From the NCBI RefSeq assembly GCF_017308015.1, contig NZ_JAFKFW010000004.1, positions 62,001 through 126,000 of the forward strand: 64,000 nucleotides of DNA, in the 5' to 3' direction. The notes under the pieces are model-generated. The model made no database searches. It saw only the letters and a list, made by a program, of their open reading frames with translations, and was not told the origin of the DNA. Of the stretch, positions 42,453 to 50,711 are shown piece by piece; the stretch's first letter is position 1, and every line of letters begins with the position of its first letter. Origin of the DNA: Allobosea sp. (GTDB lineage Bacteria > Pseudomonadota > Alphaproteobacteria > Rhizobiales > Beijerinckiaceae). Made by a program: the position numbers and the translations under genes.

Positions 42453-42956
42453 TCAGCCGCAACGACTGTAGATGAAGGTTCCGTAGCGGGCATTCGCATC
42501 GGGGTCGACGAAGCGCGCTGTGATTTCCTTCGGCGTCACCGATAGCAGTTCACGATCCTGGGGATCACCTGCCGGAGCCTCGAAACCGAGATAGGTCTTG
42601 CCGCCCGGGCCGGCCTTCAACCTCAACTCATAGAGCTTGGGGTCGTCGGCGACATGCATCATCACGCCGTCGCCGGGGCCCTTTGCGATCACATAGGGCT
42701 GTTTGCATTGGCCCCGGGCTTCCGCCTCGGTTCGCTTGCGATCCTTATCCGTGTGGAAAGACGCGACGCCCCAGCGTCCCACCAGCGCCTCCCGCGAGAT
42801 CTTGGCCGGCGCTGGCGCGCTCGTCGCGCTACTCCCGGCGGAGGACTGCAGGCTCTCGCCGCCGCCACAGGCCGCGAGCGCCAGAAGGAGACCGCAAGCC
42901 ATGATGGCAAGGGCCGGCCGCGGCAGGCTGAGCGGCTCGACAGGGGTCCGTAACAT
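42453..42956 (-). CDS. Putative lipoprotein of unknown function
   Basis: 167 aa from the ATG preceded by GGAGGAAAG. A hydrophobic leader with a lipobox LLALAAC (about residues 24-30) predicts lipid attachment at the Cys, followed by a Gly/Ser/Ala-rich tether. The folded part (ISREALVGRWGVASFHTDKDRKRTEAEARGQCKQPYVI ... FEAPAGDPQDRELLSVTPKEITARFVDPDANARYGTFIYSRC) has a G-R-W-G opening and two cysteines that could pair. No recognised family. Co-transcribed with the L,D-transpeptidase, suggesting an envelope role. Confidence 0.65.
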   Translation of the reverse strand: MLRTPVEPLSLPRPALAIMACGLLLALAACGGGESLQSSAGSSATSAPAPAKISREALVGRWGVASFHTDKDRKRTEAEARGQCKQPYVIAKGPGDGVMMHVADDPKLYELRLKAGPGGKTYLGFEAPAGDPQDRELLSVTPKEITARFVDPDANARYGTFIYSRCG

Positions 42957-43264
42957 CTTTCCTCCAGGGCGATTGCGGATGCATGAAGTGTCGGGGCGGA
43001 TGAAGCTGCGGAGTCGGTTGCTCGCGAGCACCGGCTCGGACCCCCGAAGGGTAAGCCTGAACGACCGGCATCCCCGTCGTCAATGGGGTTGGCGGTGCTG
43101 GGCTCGCTCAGGCTGCCTCGTCCTGTCCGCTGCGGCGGAGCGGTCGATAAGCGTGCGGGCTCGCGGGAAGCGCCTCGTTCGGCGAACCTGAGCCTTCGGC
43201 CTGGTATGGAGTTGGGGACACCCCGATTTTGTGGACGCCCTTGAAGTCATTTCTGGAGTGGCCG
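42957..43264. other. Intergenic stretch ahead of an IS remnant
   Basis: About 300 bp with no supported gene. The last 50 bp (from about 43213, GGGGACACCCCGATTTTGTG) look like the terminal/upstream part of an IS3-family element, but its end cannot be fixed because no matching inverted repeat is found downstream. Confidence 0.35.
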
Positions 43265-43728
43265 ATGCGGTGTTTTCAAGCTGAGTATCCGCCTGAGTTC
43301 CGGCGGCAGATGGTCGAGTTGGTCTGATCCGGGCGAACGCCTGAAGAGCTGCTGCGGGAGTTCGAACCAACCGCGCAATCCATTGCGATCTGGAACCGTC
43401 AGGCTGATCGCGACGCTGACAGGCGCAGTGACAGTGCGACCACGGCCGAACGCGAAGAGCTAACTCGCCTCCGCGATGAGAACCAGCGCCCGCGCCAGGA
43501 GTGCGATATCCTGTCAAAGGCGGCAGCCTGGTTCGCGCGGGAGAGCAAGGCGAACCCGAACGGTTTTTCCGGTTCATGAGCGCGCACCAGGCCGTCTTTC
43601 CGATCAAGACCATGGCCGGCGTCTTCGAGGTCTCCGCGTCAGGCGATTATGCTTGGCGCGGCAGGGCCGCCTCGGCGCGAGCGACAGCCGACCTCGACCT
43701 CATCCGGAAATCCACCCGCAACATGTAG
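43265..43728 (+). mobile_element. Decayed IS3-family transposase remnant (orfA with internal stop, orfB truncated)
   Basis: OrfA starts at the ATG 43265 and reads AEYPPEFRRQMVELV, then hits a TGA at 43325-43327; the same frame continues SGRTPEELLREFEPTAQSI, the helix-turn-helix of IS3 OrfA, and then a Leu-zipper-like TAEREELTRLRDENQRPRQECDILSKAAAWFARES. OrfB continues in another frame (FRFMSAHQAVFPIKTMAGVFEVSASGDYAWRGR) as in IS3 elements, but ends at a TAG at 43726-43728, before any DDE-domain residue. The catalytic core is missing, so the element is dead. No clear inverted repeat pair or target duplication is visible. Confidence 0.8.
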
Positions 43729-44181
43729 GGCAAGACAACTTGTTGTCGCTCGTGGCGATCGGGAGAGAGCTGACGCTCACCAGCGTGGCGATCACTATCG
43801 CGCAATTCCGGGGAGGCCTATCGGCCGGTCGCCAACGAAGTCTTGCAGTTCAGCGCAGTCGGTCCCCGCGCAATGACAATCCTGCATGTCGCCGGCTGCT
43901 CGGTCTCGCGCGCTCAATGGCTGGCTGCAACGCCGCCCGAGCGGCCGACCGCCAGGCGTTGATCTGCTCATCGAGTGTTTTGACTTCGCAAAATTGCGAT
44001 CGAGCGCAACAAGTCGCGTTCCCGCGGATCATGGCAGCCAGTCTGCTAACCGACCGTGCCGCTTCATCTTCGATGCAGGCACCGCGGCTCGCCCGGATGG
44101 TGGCCGAGCAATCATCTCGAATAGCTTTGCATGGCCGGTCGTCCCAGGTGGGCTCTGAGTTGGTTGGCCCTTGCGTGAAGG
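43729..44181. other. Low-information stretch after the IS remnant
   Basis: About 450 bp without a supported gene. A minus-strand frame of 113 codons (43850-44191) contains LDEQINAWRSAARAALQ, vaguely transposase-like, but no family can be named. The stretch is probably degraded mobile-element DNA. Confidence 0.3.
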
Positions 44182-44215
44182 GCTGATTCATATTATCATG
44201 ATAATATGAATCAGC
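44182..44215. promoter_or_regulatory. 34-bp perfect palindrome covering the TetR start codon
   Basis: Each 17-bp arm is GCTGATTCATATTATCA and its exact complement, with no spacer. The ATG of the TetR gene (44206-44208) is inside the right arm. A palindrome of this length in AT-rich sequence is a typical TetR operator; because there is no Shine-Dalgarno before the start, the mRNA is probably leaderless, and bound repressor would sit on promoter and start codon together. Confidence 0.75.
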
Positions 44216-44826
44216 GTGGAAAGCAAAAAGCTGTCACCAGACGGCGCATCCTCGATTCCGCGGCACGGCATCTGAAGACTGTCGGCCTCACGGGGGCGAG
44301 CGTCTCCGACGTGATGGGCACGGCAGGTCTGACCGTGGGTGGCTTCTATGCGCATTTCGGGTCAAAGGAGGACCTCGCCGGTGCCGTAGTTCGCCATACC
44401 ATGACCGAACGTCGGCTGATGTTTCTGGAGCGGTTTAAAGGCTTGGAATGGGGCGCACGATTGCGGTCCGCCCTGAGAGAATACCTTACTCCGGCCCATC
44501 GGGATGACCGGGCCAATGGGTGTCCTCTGTCGATGGCGGCAATCGAAGCCGTCCACACCCCGGCGACGGCATCCGCATTCCAGGAGGAGTTTGAACGCTT
44601 TTCCCAAGCATTTGAATCCGGCCAGGGAGCGATCGGAGATCCCGCTCCGCGTGACGCTGCTATCGGCACGCTCGCCCTCATGATTGGGGCAATGATCCTG
44701 GCACGAGCAGCAGGACAGAGCGCGGCATCTGACGAAATCCTCGAAGCAACCAATGCCTATGGCCAGGCTGCGCTCGAAGGATTGGCTCGCGCGCAGGGTT
44801 CACCACAGGCAACGGCAAAGCCATGA
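44206..44826 (+). CDS. TetR/AcrR family transcriptional regulator
   Basis: 206 aa. The helix-turn-helix RRRILDSAARHLKTVGLTGASVSDVMGTAGLTVGGFYAHFGSKEDLAGA is near the N-terminus and the C-terminal part is a helical TetR_C-like ligand domain. The start codon lies inside a 34-bp palindrome and lacks a ribosome site. It is followed by the methyltransferase gene with a 4-bp overlap (ATGA) and a MAPEG gene, so it is the first gene of an operon it probably represses. The base composition is less GC-rich than the neighbouring core genes, consistent with transfer. Confidence 0.88.
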   Translation: MNQRGKQKAVTRRRILDSAARHLKTVGLTGASVSDVMGTAGLTVGGFYAHFGSKEDLAGAVVRHTMTERRLMFLERFKGLEWGARLRSALREYLTPAHRDDRANGCPLSMAAIEAVHTPATASAFQEEFERFSQAFESGQGAIGDPAPRDAAIGTLALMIGAMILARAAGQSAASDEILEATNAYGQAALEGLARAQGSPQATAKP

Positions 44827-45299
44827 GCTATCGGGATTGGGTTCGTAACAGCCGAGGGGAATGGTACGTCATCGCGCAAGCGGCAATCATGCTTCTTGTT
44901 CTCTGCGCGCCGCGCCTGGACGGTTCATCACCCTCGATGAGTTCCGCAGCGACATTGGTCGGCGCTATTCTCTGTATCGTCGGGTTCACGTTCATCGTCC
45001 TCGGCTCATTGAGCCTTGGTCGAAGCCTCTCGCCGTTCCCGCGACCGAGGGACGAAGGACGCCTTGTTGAGACCGGAATTTTCTCTCTCGTTCGCCATCC
45101 GATCTACACCGGGCTCACCGTCCTTGCGCTGGGCTGGAGCGCCATGTGGACGAGCTTGGCAGCGCTTGCCGCGACAGTCGCCCTCTTCGCTTTCTTCGAC
45201 TTGAAATCACGGCGCGAGGAGCGCTGGCTGCAAGAGAAATTCGAAGGCTACGGCCGATACAAGTCACGCGTCAGAAAACTCGTCCCTTTCATCTATTGA
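44823..45299 (+). CDS. ICMT/PEMT-like membrane methyltransferase family protein
   Basis: 158 aa with four or so hydrophobic segments. The C-terminal half carries the isoprenylcysteine/phospholipid methyltransferase-like signature: GRLVETGIFSLVRHPIYTGLTVLALGW, then RREERWLQEKFEGYGRYKSRVRKLVPFIY (E-x-x-L-x-x-x-F-x-x-Y). These integral-membrane enzymes use S-adenosylmethionine to methylate lipids or small molecules; the bacterial members are mostly uncharacterised. Translationally coupled to the TetR gene and 4 bp from the MAPEG gene. Confidence 0.82.
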   Translation: MSYRDWVRNSRGEWYVIAQAAIMLLVLCAPRLDGSSPSMSSAATLVGAILCIVGFTFIVLGSLSLGRSLSPFPRPRDEGRLVETGIFSLVRHPIYTGLTVLALGWSAMWTSLAALAATVALFAFFDLKSRREERWLQEKFEGYGRYKSRVRKLVPFIY

Positions 45300-45303
45300 T
45301 GCC

Positions 45304-45717
45304 ATGAATACGACCGCTGTTTCCTTGATCGGGTTCGCCTGCTGGCTCGTCCTTCTGAGCTTCGCAGTGGCCTTCTTCCGAGTCTATGTCACCGCGACAA
45401 CGGCGAAGGCCATCAATAGTTATTCGCCAGATGGTTCGGATCTGCCGGGCTTTGGACACCGTCTGACCCGAGCACGCGACAATTGTTTTGAGACGCTTCC
45501 AGTCTTCGTTGCCATCGTCGTCGCAGCAGACCTCCTCGGTCAAATGCAAGCTCTCCATACCCTTGCGCCATGGGTGCTCGCTAGCCGTATCGCGCAGTCG
45601 ATGACGCACATGATCTCGACGAGCCCACCAGCGATCGTGGTTCGCGCACTCCTCCTGACCGTTCAGCTTGGGATCTACGTCTATTGGATCACCGCACTCC
45701 TAGCGGGCCTTGGATGA
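45304..45717 (+). CDS. MAPEG family membrane protein
   Basis: 137 aa with four hydrophobic segments and the family motif RLTRARDNCFETLPVFVAIV, followed by ASRIAQSMTHMIS. MAPEG proteins are membrane glutathione transferase/peroxidase-like trimers acting on lipophilic electrophiles. In an operon with a TetR regulator and a membrane methyltransferase it may take part in detoxification of a hydrophobic compound sensed by TetR (inference). Confidence 0.82.
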   Translation: MNTTAVSLIGFACWLVLLSFAVAFFRVYVTATTAKAINSYSPDGSDLPGFGHRLTRARDNCFETLPVFVAIVVAADLLGQMQALHTLAPWVLASRIAQSMTHMISTSPPAIVVRALLLTVQLGIYVYWITALLAGLG

Positions 45718-46058
45718 AGTCGCTTGGTTGAGCACTCCATGCAACCTGCGAACGAAGATCGAAGATACAGGTCAGAGCGATTTGCTGGCCGTCGCCCAGC
45801 TCCCAAGGCGTTGCCACGCAGCCAGTACGCGGCTGTCCGGATGATGGCGTGTTCGAAACGCTCAAAGAACTGGCCTACGTCTTGTAGTCGAGCCCCGGCA
45901 AGGCTTTCCGGCCTCTTCACGTGGCGGGCTGACAAAGCGGCTTCCAGACCACGCTTGCGGCGCTCCCACCGCTAGGGCGTGTGCCCATGTCCCTTAGTAC
46001 TGCGAGCGCGGCGCAGTGCTGTTGACACTGCGCCAATCGTCCTCCCGAAAACCGGTCG
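45718..46058. other. Intergenic stretch without recognised gene
   Basis: About 340 bp between convergent genes. A minus-strand frame contains DVGQFFERFEHAIIRTAAYWLRG, faintly like the C-terminus of an IS5-type transposase, but too weak to call. Nothing else is visible. Confidence 0.3.
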
Positions 46059-46439
46059 CTATCGTTGGACATAGCGGCGCAGAATCCTGATCTCGGCGTT
46101 GAGCGCGGTTGAACGCGCTTCTGCGCCCAATCGTCCGAACTCGGCGACTGCCTCCAAACGCGCATTCACCTCGCCCAGTATTAGACCATGCACATCTTCC
46201 TGAGTGAGTACCCGGCGCTGGCCTTCAGCAGATCCGTCGCCGAAGTCATGACGGTCGACCGATGGGCGCTCCTCTCGGAGCGGCGCGGCTTCGGCGTTGT
46301 CGAGCGTGGCAACTAGCTCACGGAGCACTGCCGTCTCGTCTTTGTCTCCCCGCTTCATAGCGGCGCGCAGAGCGCGGCGAAGCTCGGCTTTCATCGCCTC
46401 GCCCGCATTCTCGGTCGAAGAACTCATAAAGCCGCTCAT
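46059..46439 (-). CDS. GatB/YqeY domain-like small protein
   Basis: 126 aa. The helical sequence MKAELRRALRAAMKRGDKDETAVLRELVATLDNAEAAP followed by LTQEDVHGLILGEVNARLEAVAEFGRLGAEARSTALNAEIRILRRYV matches the YqeY-type helical domain also found at the end of GatB, but is shorter than YqeY (about 148 aa) and lacks its usual KKR-x-DSI motif. YqeY-like proteins may interact with tRNA-dependent amidotransferases; the function here is unknown. Divergent from an HTH/hydrolase operon across a 65-bp AT-rich promoter. Confidence 0.62.
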   Translation of the reverse strand: MSGFMSSSTENAGEAMKAELRRALRAAMKRGDKDETAVLRELVATLDNAEAAPLREERPSVDRHDFGDGSAEGQRRVLTQEDVHGLILGEVNARLEAVAEFGRLGAEARSTALNAEIRILRRYVQR

Positions 46440-46461
46440 GCTACCTATTGCTCCTTATTGT

Positions 46462-46474
46462 CCCATATTATAGG
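46462..46474. promoter_or_regulatory. CCCATATTATAGG near-palindrome in a divergent promoter
   Basis: Imperfect dyad (one mismatch pair) in a 65-bp AT-rich gap between the divergent YqeY-like and HTH genes. Possible operator for the HTH protein encoded at 46505; the evidence is position and symmetry only. Confidence 0.35.
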
Positions 46475-46504
46475 AATATATAGGTCTTTTGTGGAGTCGT
46501 TTTT

Positions 46505-46927
46505 ATGTCGAACATGCTTATGACGGTCGAACAGGCCGCCGAAGAGCTGAAACTCCATCCCAAAACCGTCCTCCGCTACATCCGCGAAAATCGTCTCCAG
46601 GCTACGCGGATCGGCAAGGCGTATCGCATCGACCGTTCCAAGCTGGACGCTTTCGCCGGCATGGCGAGCGGGCGCGCACAGCCTCCTCGCGAGGTCCGCG
46701 CGACTGTGATCGTCGAGGTTCCGGCCTTTGATGCCGAAGCGGCCGAACGCATGGCAACGTTCCTCGGCGCCGCGGCCCTGGGAGGCGGCGCCGAGACCAG
46801 ACCGTTGCACTTCAACACGGCCTTCGATCCGACCAGCGGTAATCTAAAGATCGTGCTCATCGCCGCTGCATCCGATGCCGCAAGACTCCTGGAGCTTATC
46901 GAGCTGCAACTGGGACTGTCGCGATGA
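46505..46927 (+). CDS. Helix-turn-helix (excisionase/MerR-like HTH_17) protein
   Basis: 140 aa. N-terminal HTH_17 domain: MLMTVEQAAEELKLHPKTVLRYIRENRLQATRIGKAYRIDRSKLDAF, as in excisionase-type and helper DNA-binding proteins. The remaining ~80 residues (ATVIVEVPAFDAEAAERMATFLGAAALGG ... GNLKIVLIAAASDAARLLELIELQLGL) form an alpha/beta domain I do not recognise. No integrase is nearby, so excisionase function is unlikely; a local transcription factor is more plausible. The stop overlaps the hydrolase start by 4 bp (ATGA). Confidence 0.78.
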   Translation: MSNMLMTVEQAAEELKLHPKTVLRYIRENRLQATRIGKAYRIDRSKLDAFAGMASGRAQPPREVRATVIVEVPAFDAEAAERMATFLGAAALGGGAETRPLHFNTAFDPTSGNLKIVLIAAASDAARLLELIELQLGLSR

Positions 46928-47835
46928 ATGATCCTGTCTTTCGCAGCGATACCGATGCGGTCGAAGTCATGCGGGAATACCGCGCCGTGCTCGACCGCTG
47001 GCCTGTGCCGAAGCAAGAGATTGAAGTGCTGACGTCGCAAGGCGCGACATTCGTCCTCGCCTGCGGTCCCGAGACGGCGCCTCCGGTGGTGCTGCTCCAC
47101 GGCGCTCAGGCGAATAGCGCCGCGTGGCTGCCCGATATCGCGCTCTGGTCAAATCGCTTCCGGCTTTATGCAGTGGATATGATCGGCGAGGCGGGACTGA
47201 GCGCCCGGGTGAGGCCACCTCTCATCAGCGACACCTACGCGACATGGCTCGAGGATGTCTTCACCGGACTTGGACTTGCCGATGCAGCGCTGGTCGGCAC
47301 ATCACTCGGCGGCTGGCTGGCGCTCGACTATGCCATGCAGCGGCCGTCACGAGTTTCGGCGCTGGCGCTGATCTGCCCCGCGGGGATCGGAAGGCAGAAG
47401 AACTTTCTCCTGGCTGTCGCACCCTATTTGCTGCTGGGCGCTTGGGGCAAACGCAAGATTCTTGAAAAGGTGTTCGGACCGCCACCGAAACATCTGCCGG
47501 TCGATCTTGAGGCTATCTCGCCTCTCATGGAGCGTATCGGCCGCGCGATCAAACCACGCGTCATCAGGATTCCGCGACTTAGCGATGCGGCATTGGACGC
47601 ACTTGCGATGCCGCTCCTCGCCATCGTGGGCGGGCGTGACGCGCTTATCGATTCTTATGACACACGCCTTCGGCTCGAGCGGCATGTTCCCAACGCCGAA
47701 GTCTGTTTCATTGAGAAGGGCTATCACTTCTTGCCAGACCAATCTCAGCAAGTGTTCGATTTTCTCGTCCGCAACCTACAAGGGGATGCCCAAACCCGTC
47801 ACGGTTCCAAGTCATGTGGTGCTTCTGATGAATGA
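46924..47835 (+). CDS. Alpha/beta hydrolase
   Basis: 303 aa with the typical fold: VVLLHGAQANSAAW (oxyanion region, residues 56-69), nucleophile elbow GTSLGG with Ser127, acid IVGGRDALID at about 235-244 and the catalytic His in EKGYHFLPD near 268. Substrate unknown; the family includes esterases, C-C hydrolases and haloperoxidases. Coupled to the HTH gene, which may regulate it. The insert between strands 6 and 7 (RQKNFLLAVAPYLLLGAWGKRKILEKVFG) forms a hydrophobic cap, suggesting a lipophilic substrate. Confidence 0.85.
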   Translation: MNDPVFRSDTDAVEVMREYRAVLDRWPVPKQEIEVLTSQGATFVLACGPETAPPVVLLHGAQANSAAWLPDIALWSNRFRLYAVDMIGEAGLSARVRPPLISDTYATWLEDVFTGLGLADAALVGTSLGGWLALDYAMQRPSRVSALALICPAGIGRQKNFLLAVAPYLLLGAWGKRKILEKVFGPPPKHLPVDLEAISPLMERIGRAIKPRVIRIPRLSDAALDALAMPLLAIVGGRDALIDSYDTRLRLERHVPNAEVCFIEKGYHFLPDQSQQVFDFLVRNLQGDAQTRHGSKSCGASDE

Positions 47836-48253
47836 CGACGAGTTGGCGCGACCTGCCGCCGGTGATGCTCTCCGATTCGACGCCTTGTGCAGCCGCTGGT
47901 CGAAGACCGGGTTCATCGTAAACGATCCACTAGGCGGAGCTGCGACGCGCCATCGCGGTGGGAGGTATCGCGCTCACTGCACGATCGTTGCGTATGGCGA
48001 TCGGCCAGGCGCTGCGGGCGCAGGTTCTCGCGGGATTCTGCGCTGCGGACCTGCAAGAGCGGCTAGTCGAGCGGAACCCTCTATAAGATATTTCCGGCGC
48101 CAGCGCCTGAACGGTTAGCTGCCCGGACCAGACGGACGCTTGATGTCGATAGCTCAAGCGTACCCTGACTTTCCATAGCAGGCCCAAGTTGAGGCCCGCC
48201 GATGTGGGCGTATGGTGCTAGGGACTTCTCGTAAGAGAGCGGAGGCTTCGGCG
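47836..48253. other. Intergenic stretch with a short open frame
   Basis: About 400 bp. A plus-strand open stretch from about 47934 to 48085 encodes ELRRAIAVGGIALTARSLRMAIG and then QALRAQVLAGFCAADLQERL, which looks protein-like but follows a stop and has no start or ribosome site. It may be a gene remnant. Nothing else is recognised. Confidence 0.3.
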
Positions 48254-48847
48254 ATGGGACGGGAAGCGGTCGCTTGGGCGGAGGCAGGAAGCGAAGCAGG
48301 TGAAGTACGTGCGCTCCTCGAAAGCGGCGAGTTGGTCCTGCGTGGGGCCGTCCGGCGCCGATTCCCGCGCGATAAGTTGGATCGGGTTCGGGTAGAGGGC
48401 GACCTGTTGCGCTTCGACTGTGCCGGTGAGGCCGTCGCTTTGGGGTTGGGCGCCATCGTAGCGGATCGCTGGGCCAAGGCGATCGCAAAGCCGCCGCCCG
48501 GCTTGCGCGAGAAACTCGGCCTAGCGGAAGGCGGGCGAGCTGTTTGCTGCGGCGCCTTCGAAGATGCGGCGCTGGAAGCGGCGCTGACGGGTGTCCTCAC
48601 GGATGCGGTCCAGGAAGCCGACATGGTCATCGCGTGTATTTCTGGGGCGGACGATCTGGATGCTGCGCTTGCCGTTCACAAGACGCGTCCTGCCCTTCCG
48701 CTTTGGGCGATCTACCCAAAGGGCAAGGGTGTGGCTTTTGGCGATGGTGAAATCCGCGCAATCCTTCGGGCGCGAGGCTTTGTCGATACGAAGTCCTGCG
48801 CGGTCTCCGATCTCCTGACGGCCAGTCGATACGGAATTCGCAAGTGA
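48254..48847 (+). CDS. DUF3052-like hypothetical protein
   Basis: 197 aa from the ATG preceded by GGAGG; the open frame extends 14 codons upstream. The second half, PPPGLREKLGLAEGGRAVCC ... PLWAIYPKGKGVAFGDGEIRAILRARGFVDTKSCAVSDLLTASRYGIRK, resembles DUF3052 (KLGL-x-x-G, LW-x-x-YPKG, G-x-VD-x-K-C-x-x-x-D). The N-terminal 80 residues (VRALLESGELVLRGAVRRRFPRDKLDRVRVEGDLLRFDCAGE) are an extra domain not usual for DUF3052 and read like a small beta domain. No signal peptide. Function unknown. Confidence 0.62.
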   Translation: MGREAVAWAEAGSEAGEVRALLESGELVLRGAVRRRFPRDKLDRVRVEGDLLRFDCAGEAVALGLGAIVADRWAKAIAKPPPGLREKLGLAEGGRAVCCGAFEDAALEAALTGVLTDAVQEADMVIACISGADDLDAALAVHKTRPALPLWAIYPKGKGVAFGDGEIRAILRARGFVDTKSCAVSDLLTASRYGIRK

Positions 48848-49480
48848 ATGCGAATATCGATCAAAGAAAGAGAGATTGGGGCGCAGAGGCGACCGACATG
48901 AGCAGCCGTGTCTGGGAAGCCAAGTGTATAGACCCGAGCGCGATCTCGCGCCGATAGCCAAAGCCCGTTGTGTTGCTCAGCGGTTCAGTTTCAACTCGGG
49001 GTCGGCCCGAGCGCAAACATTGCATGATGCGGACACGAGCCTTGAGTGACGCTGGTCCATTGGAACCATGATCTCGCGGGGAACAGCAGGGTTTAAATGA
49101 AATTACATTGCTCTGGTGCAAGAATTATCTTCGCTCCGCTCGATTCGGGAAAACCGGAACTCCGCCACAACACGTATTGAGAGAGAGTGCGACAGGGACG
49201 CGCCGCCTTCACCGCTGATGATCAGAGCAGCGAGGGGGAGAGCGACATAGTGTCTGCCGCCGGCAAAGCAACATGCCTTGGCGAATGCCAGGGCTGCCGC
49301 GATCGAGATGATCGCGCTCGAAGCGACAGCCCTACACCGGCCTTCCACCACCATCGTCCAGGCCAACCGACCTCGGCACGGTGCCGCCCGGCCAGGTCGC
49401 GATGGTTAACCCTGCGAAGACGCCGCCGCTCTTGTAACGGTGTCATTTCCGAGAATCTGCCCCGATTTCTGGTGGCTTGT
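48848..49480. other. Intergenic stretch without recognised gene
   Basis: About 630 bp. Readable frames continue from the carotenoid oxygenase remnant on the minus strand without recognisable similarity, and nothing on the plus strand has a ribosome site. Probably decayed sequence. Confidence 0.3.
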
Positions 49481-50308
49481 CCCGCCGGAGCGAAGGAGCC
49501 GTGGAAGCCCGACGGAACACGATGGTCGAGTAGACACGTTGCGATTGGGCCGGCCGCGAGATCCTCCACGTTGAGCACCGCCAGGTGGCTGGCTGTGCGC
49601 CGCTCATCGAAGGCCACGGTCAGGAGCCAGCCCGAGCCTTCCGGTGCGTTCGCCGCGCGGGCGACGAACACCGGCTCGGAAACGCTCTGGCCGTCTGGCG
49701 CGCGCCAGCGGATAAAGTCGCCGGTCTCGTGGTCGAACCGCCCGATCCCCCGGTGACAGAGGTCGCCCGTTCCCGGCCCGCCATCGGTGGCGAGAAAAAC
49801 GAAGCGGTTCTTACGGCCGGTCCAGCGTTCGTCGATTCGCGGATATTCGCCAGGGTGATCCACGAGCCGGCGCTCGGAAATAACCCCGTCGCATCGCGGG
49901 TCGATCGTCCAGCGCCAGCAGGCGCCCTGCGAAAGGAACTGCGTGCGTATTGGCCGCGCCGCCGTCGTCGATGCCGGCCACTGCGGGATCGTGATCGCGC
50001 GGATCGCTGGTGCTGAAGCGCGCGCGACCGGCCTCCCGCTCCAGTGCCCAGCGGCGCGTGCGAACCCACCGATTGGGATAGCCCGCGCTGCCGGCCCCGA
50101 GGCGGAAAGCGTGGATCATCCCCTCGCCCTGCAGTGGATTGTAGATCCCACGGGGCGCGAACTGTGGATTGGGGCCAATGCGGTAGAGTGTGCCGTTCAG
50201 CGCCTCTGGCAGCTTTCCTTCGACGATGAGGTCGGCATAGTCGCATTCGAACCTGATCGGCTCGAACGCGCCGGCCAGGAGGGGACTTGGGGAATAGGGT
50301 TGGGCCAT
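49481..50308 (-). pseudogene. Carotenoid oxygenase (RPE65/CCD family) pseudogene with large internal deletion
   Basis: The N-terminal part starts at the ATG 50308 (GGAGAGCGCG upstream) and reads KLPEALNGTLYRIGPNPQFAP, GEGMIHAFRLG, NRWVRTRRWALEREAGRA and ANTHAVPFAGRLLALD. After that the C-terminal part continues in another frame near 49890 (SERRLVDHPGEYPRIDERWTGRKNRFVF, SEPVFVARAANAPEGSGWLLTVAFDERR, VLNVEDLAAGPIATCLL, HRVPSGFHGSF). About 220 residues of the usual ~480 are missing, including three of the four iron-ligand His regions; only the final FHG remains. The original stop is not found at the expected place. The gene cannot make an active dioxygenase. Confidence 0.82.
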
Positions 50309-50626
50309 CGCGCTCTCCTCATTCGGAAAGCCTGCCAACGTAAGCAAAAAAGTTGCTTGGGGAGACTTGTCTTTGATCCGGCGCTCAGCCGGACACCGGC
50401 AAACGGCCGTCTTGCAGATTATTTTTTGATCTTTCCTGCACATCGGTAGCAGGCCTTGCGGGCGGCCGGTGCGTCGCGGTCAATCGGAGATGTTTCGATC
50501 AAGAGTTGGAGGTCGGCGGTTCATATGACGGTTGGGGCCACCGCAACGTCATGGCGTGTGGCGATTCTGAGAAACATAAATCGGGAGAGCCGTCGCTCGA
50601 TCCTCAAAGCCACCTCATGAGAGAAG
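50309..50626. other. Intergenic stretch between pseudogene and tRNA
   Basis: About 320 bp upstream of the carotenoid oxygenase remnant. No gene, hairpin-terminator or repeat is recognised. Confidence 0.3.
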
Positions 50627-50703
50627 TGGCGCGCCCGACACGATTCGAACGTGTGACCTTTGCCTTCGGAGGGCAACGCTCTATCCAGCTGAGCTACGGG
50701 CGC
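50627..50703 (-). tRNA. tRNA-Arg (anticodon CCG)
   Basis: On the minus strand a full cloverleaf can be read: acceptor stem GCGCCCG pairing with CGGGCGC, D-arm GCTC...GAGC, anticodon stem TTGCC/GGCAA with loop CTCCGAA (anticodon CCG), variable loop AGGTC and T-arm ACACG-TTCGAAT-CGTGT. The discriminator is G and the CCA end is encoded. CCG decodes the CGG arginine codon. Confidence 0.95.
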
Positions 50704-50711
50704 TAACCGTG

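Noticed and set aside
43850-44191. Minus-strand frame with LDEQINAWRSAARAALQ, possibly transposase-derived
   Set aside because: No family motif could be confirmed and the frame crosses the TetR operator region.
45681-45935. Minus-strand frame with FFERFEHAIIRTAAYWLRG, resembling an IS5 transposase end
   Set aside because: The similarity is a few residues only and no other part of a transposase is found.
47934-48085. Protein-like plus-strand frame (ELRRAIAVGGIALTARSLRMA)
   Set aside because: Preceded by a stop codon, no start or ribosome site, no recognised family; kept only as a possible remnant.
50627-50703. tRNA-Arg as attachment site of an integrated element
   Set aside because: No integrase gene and no second copy of the tRNA 3' end could be found in the window.
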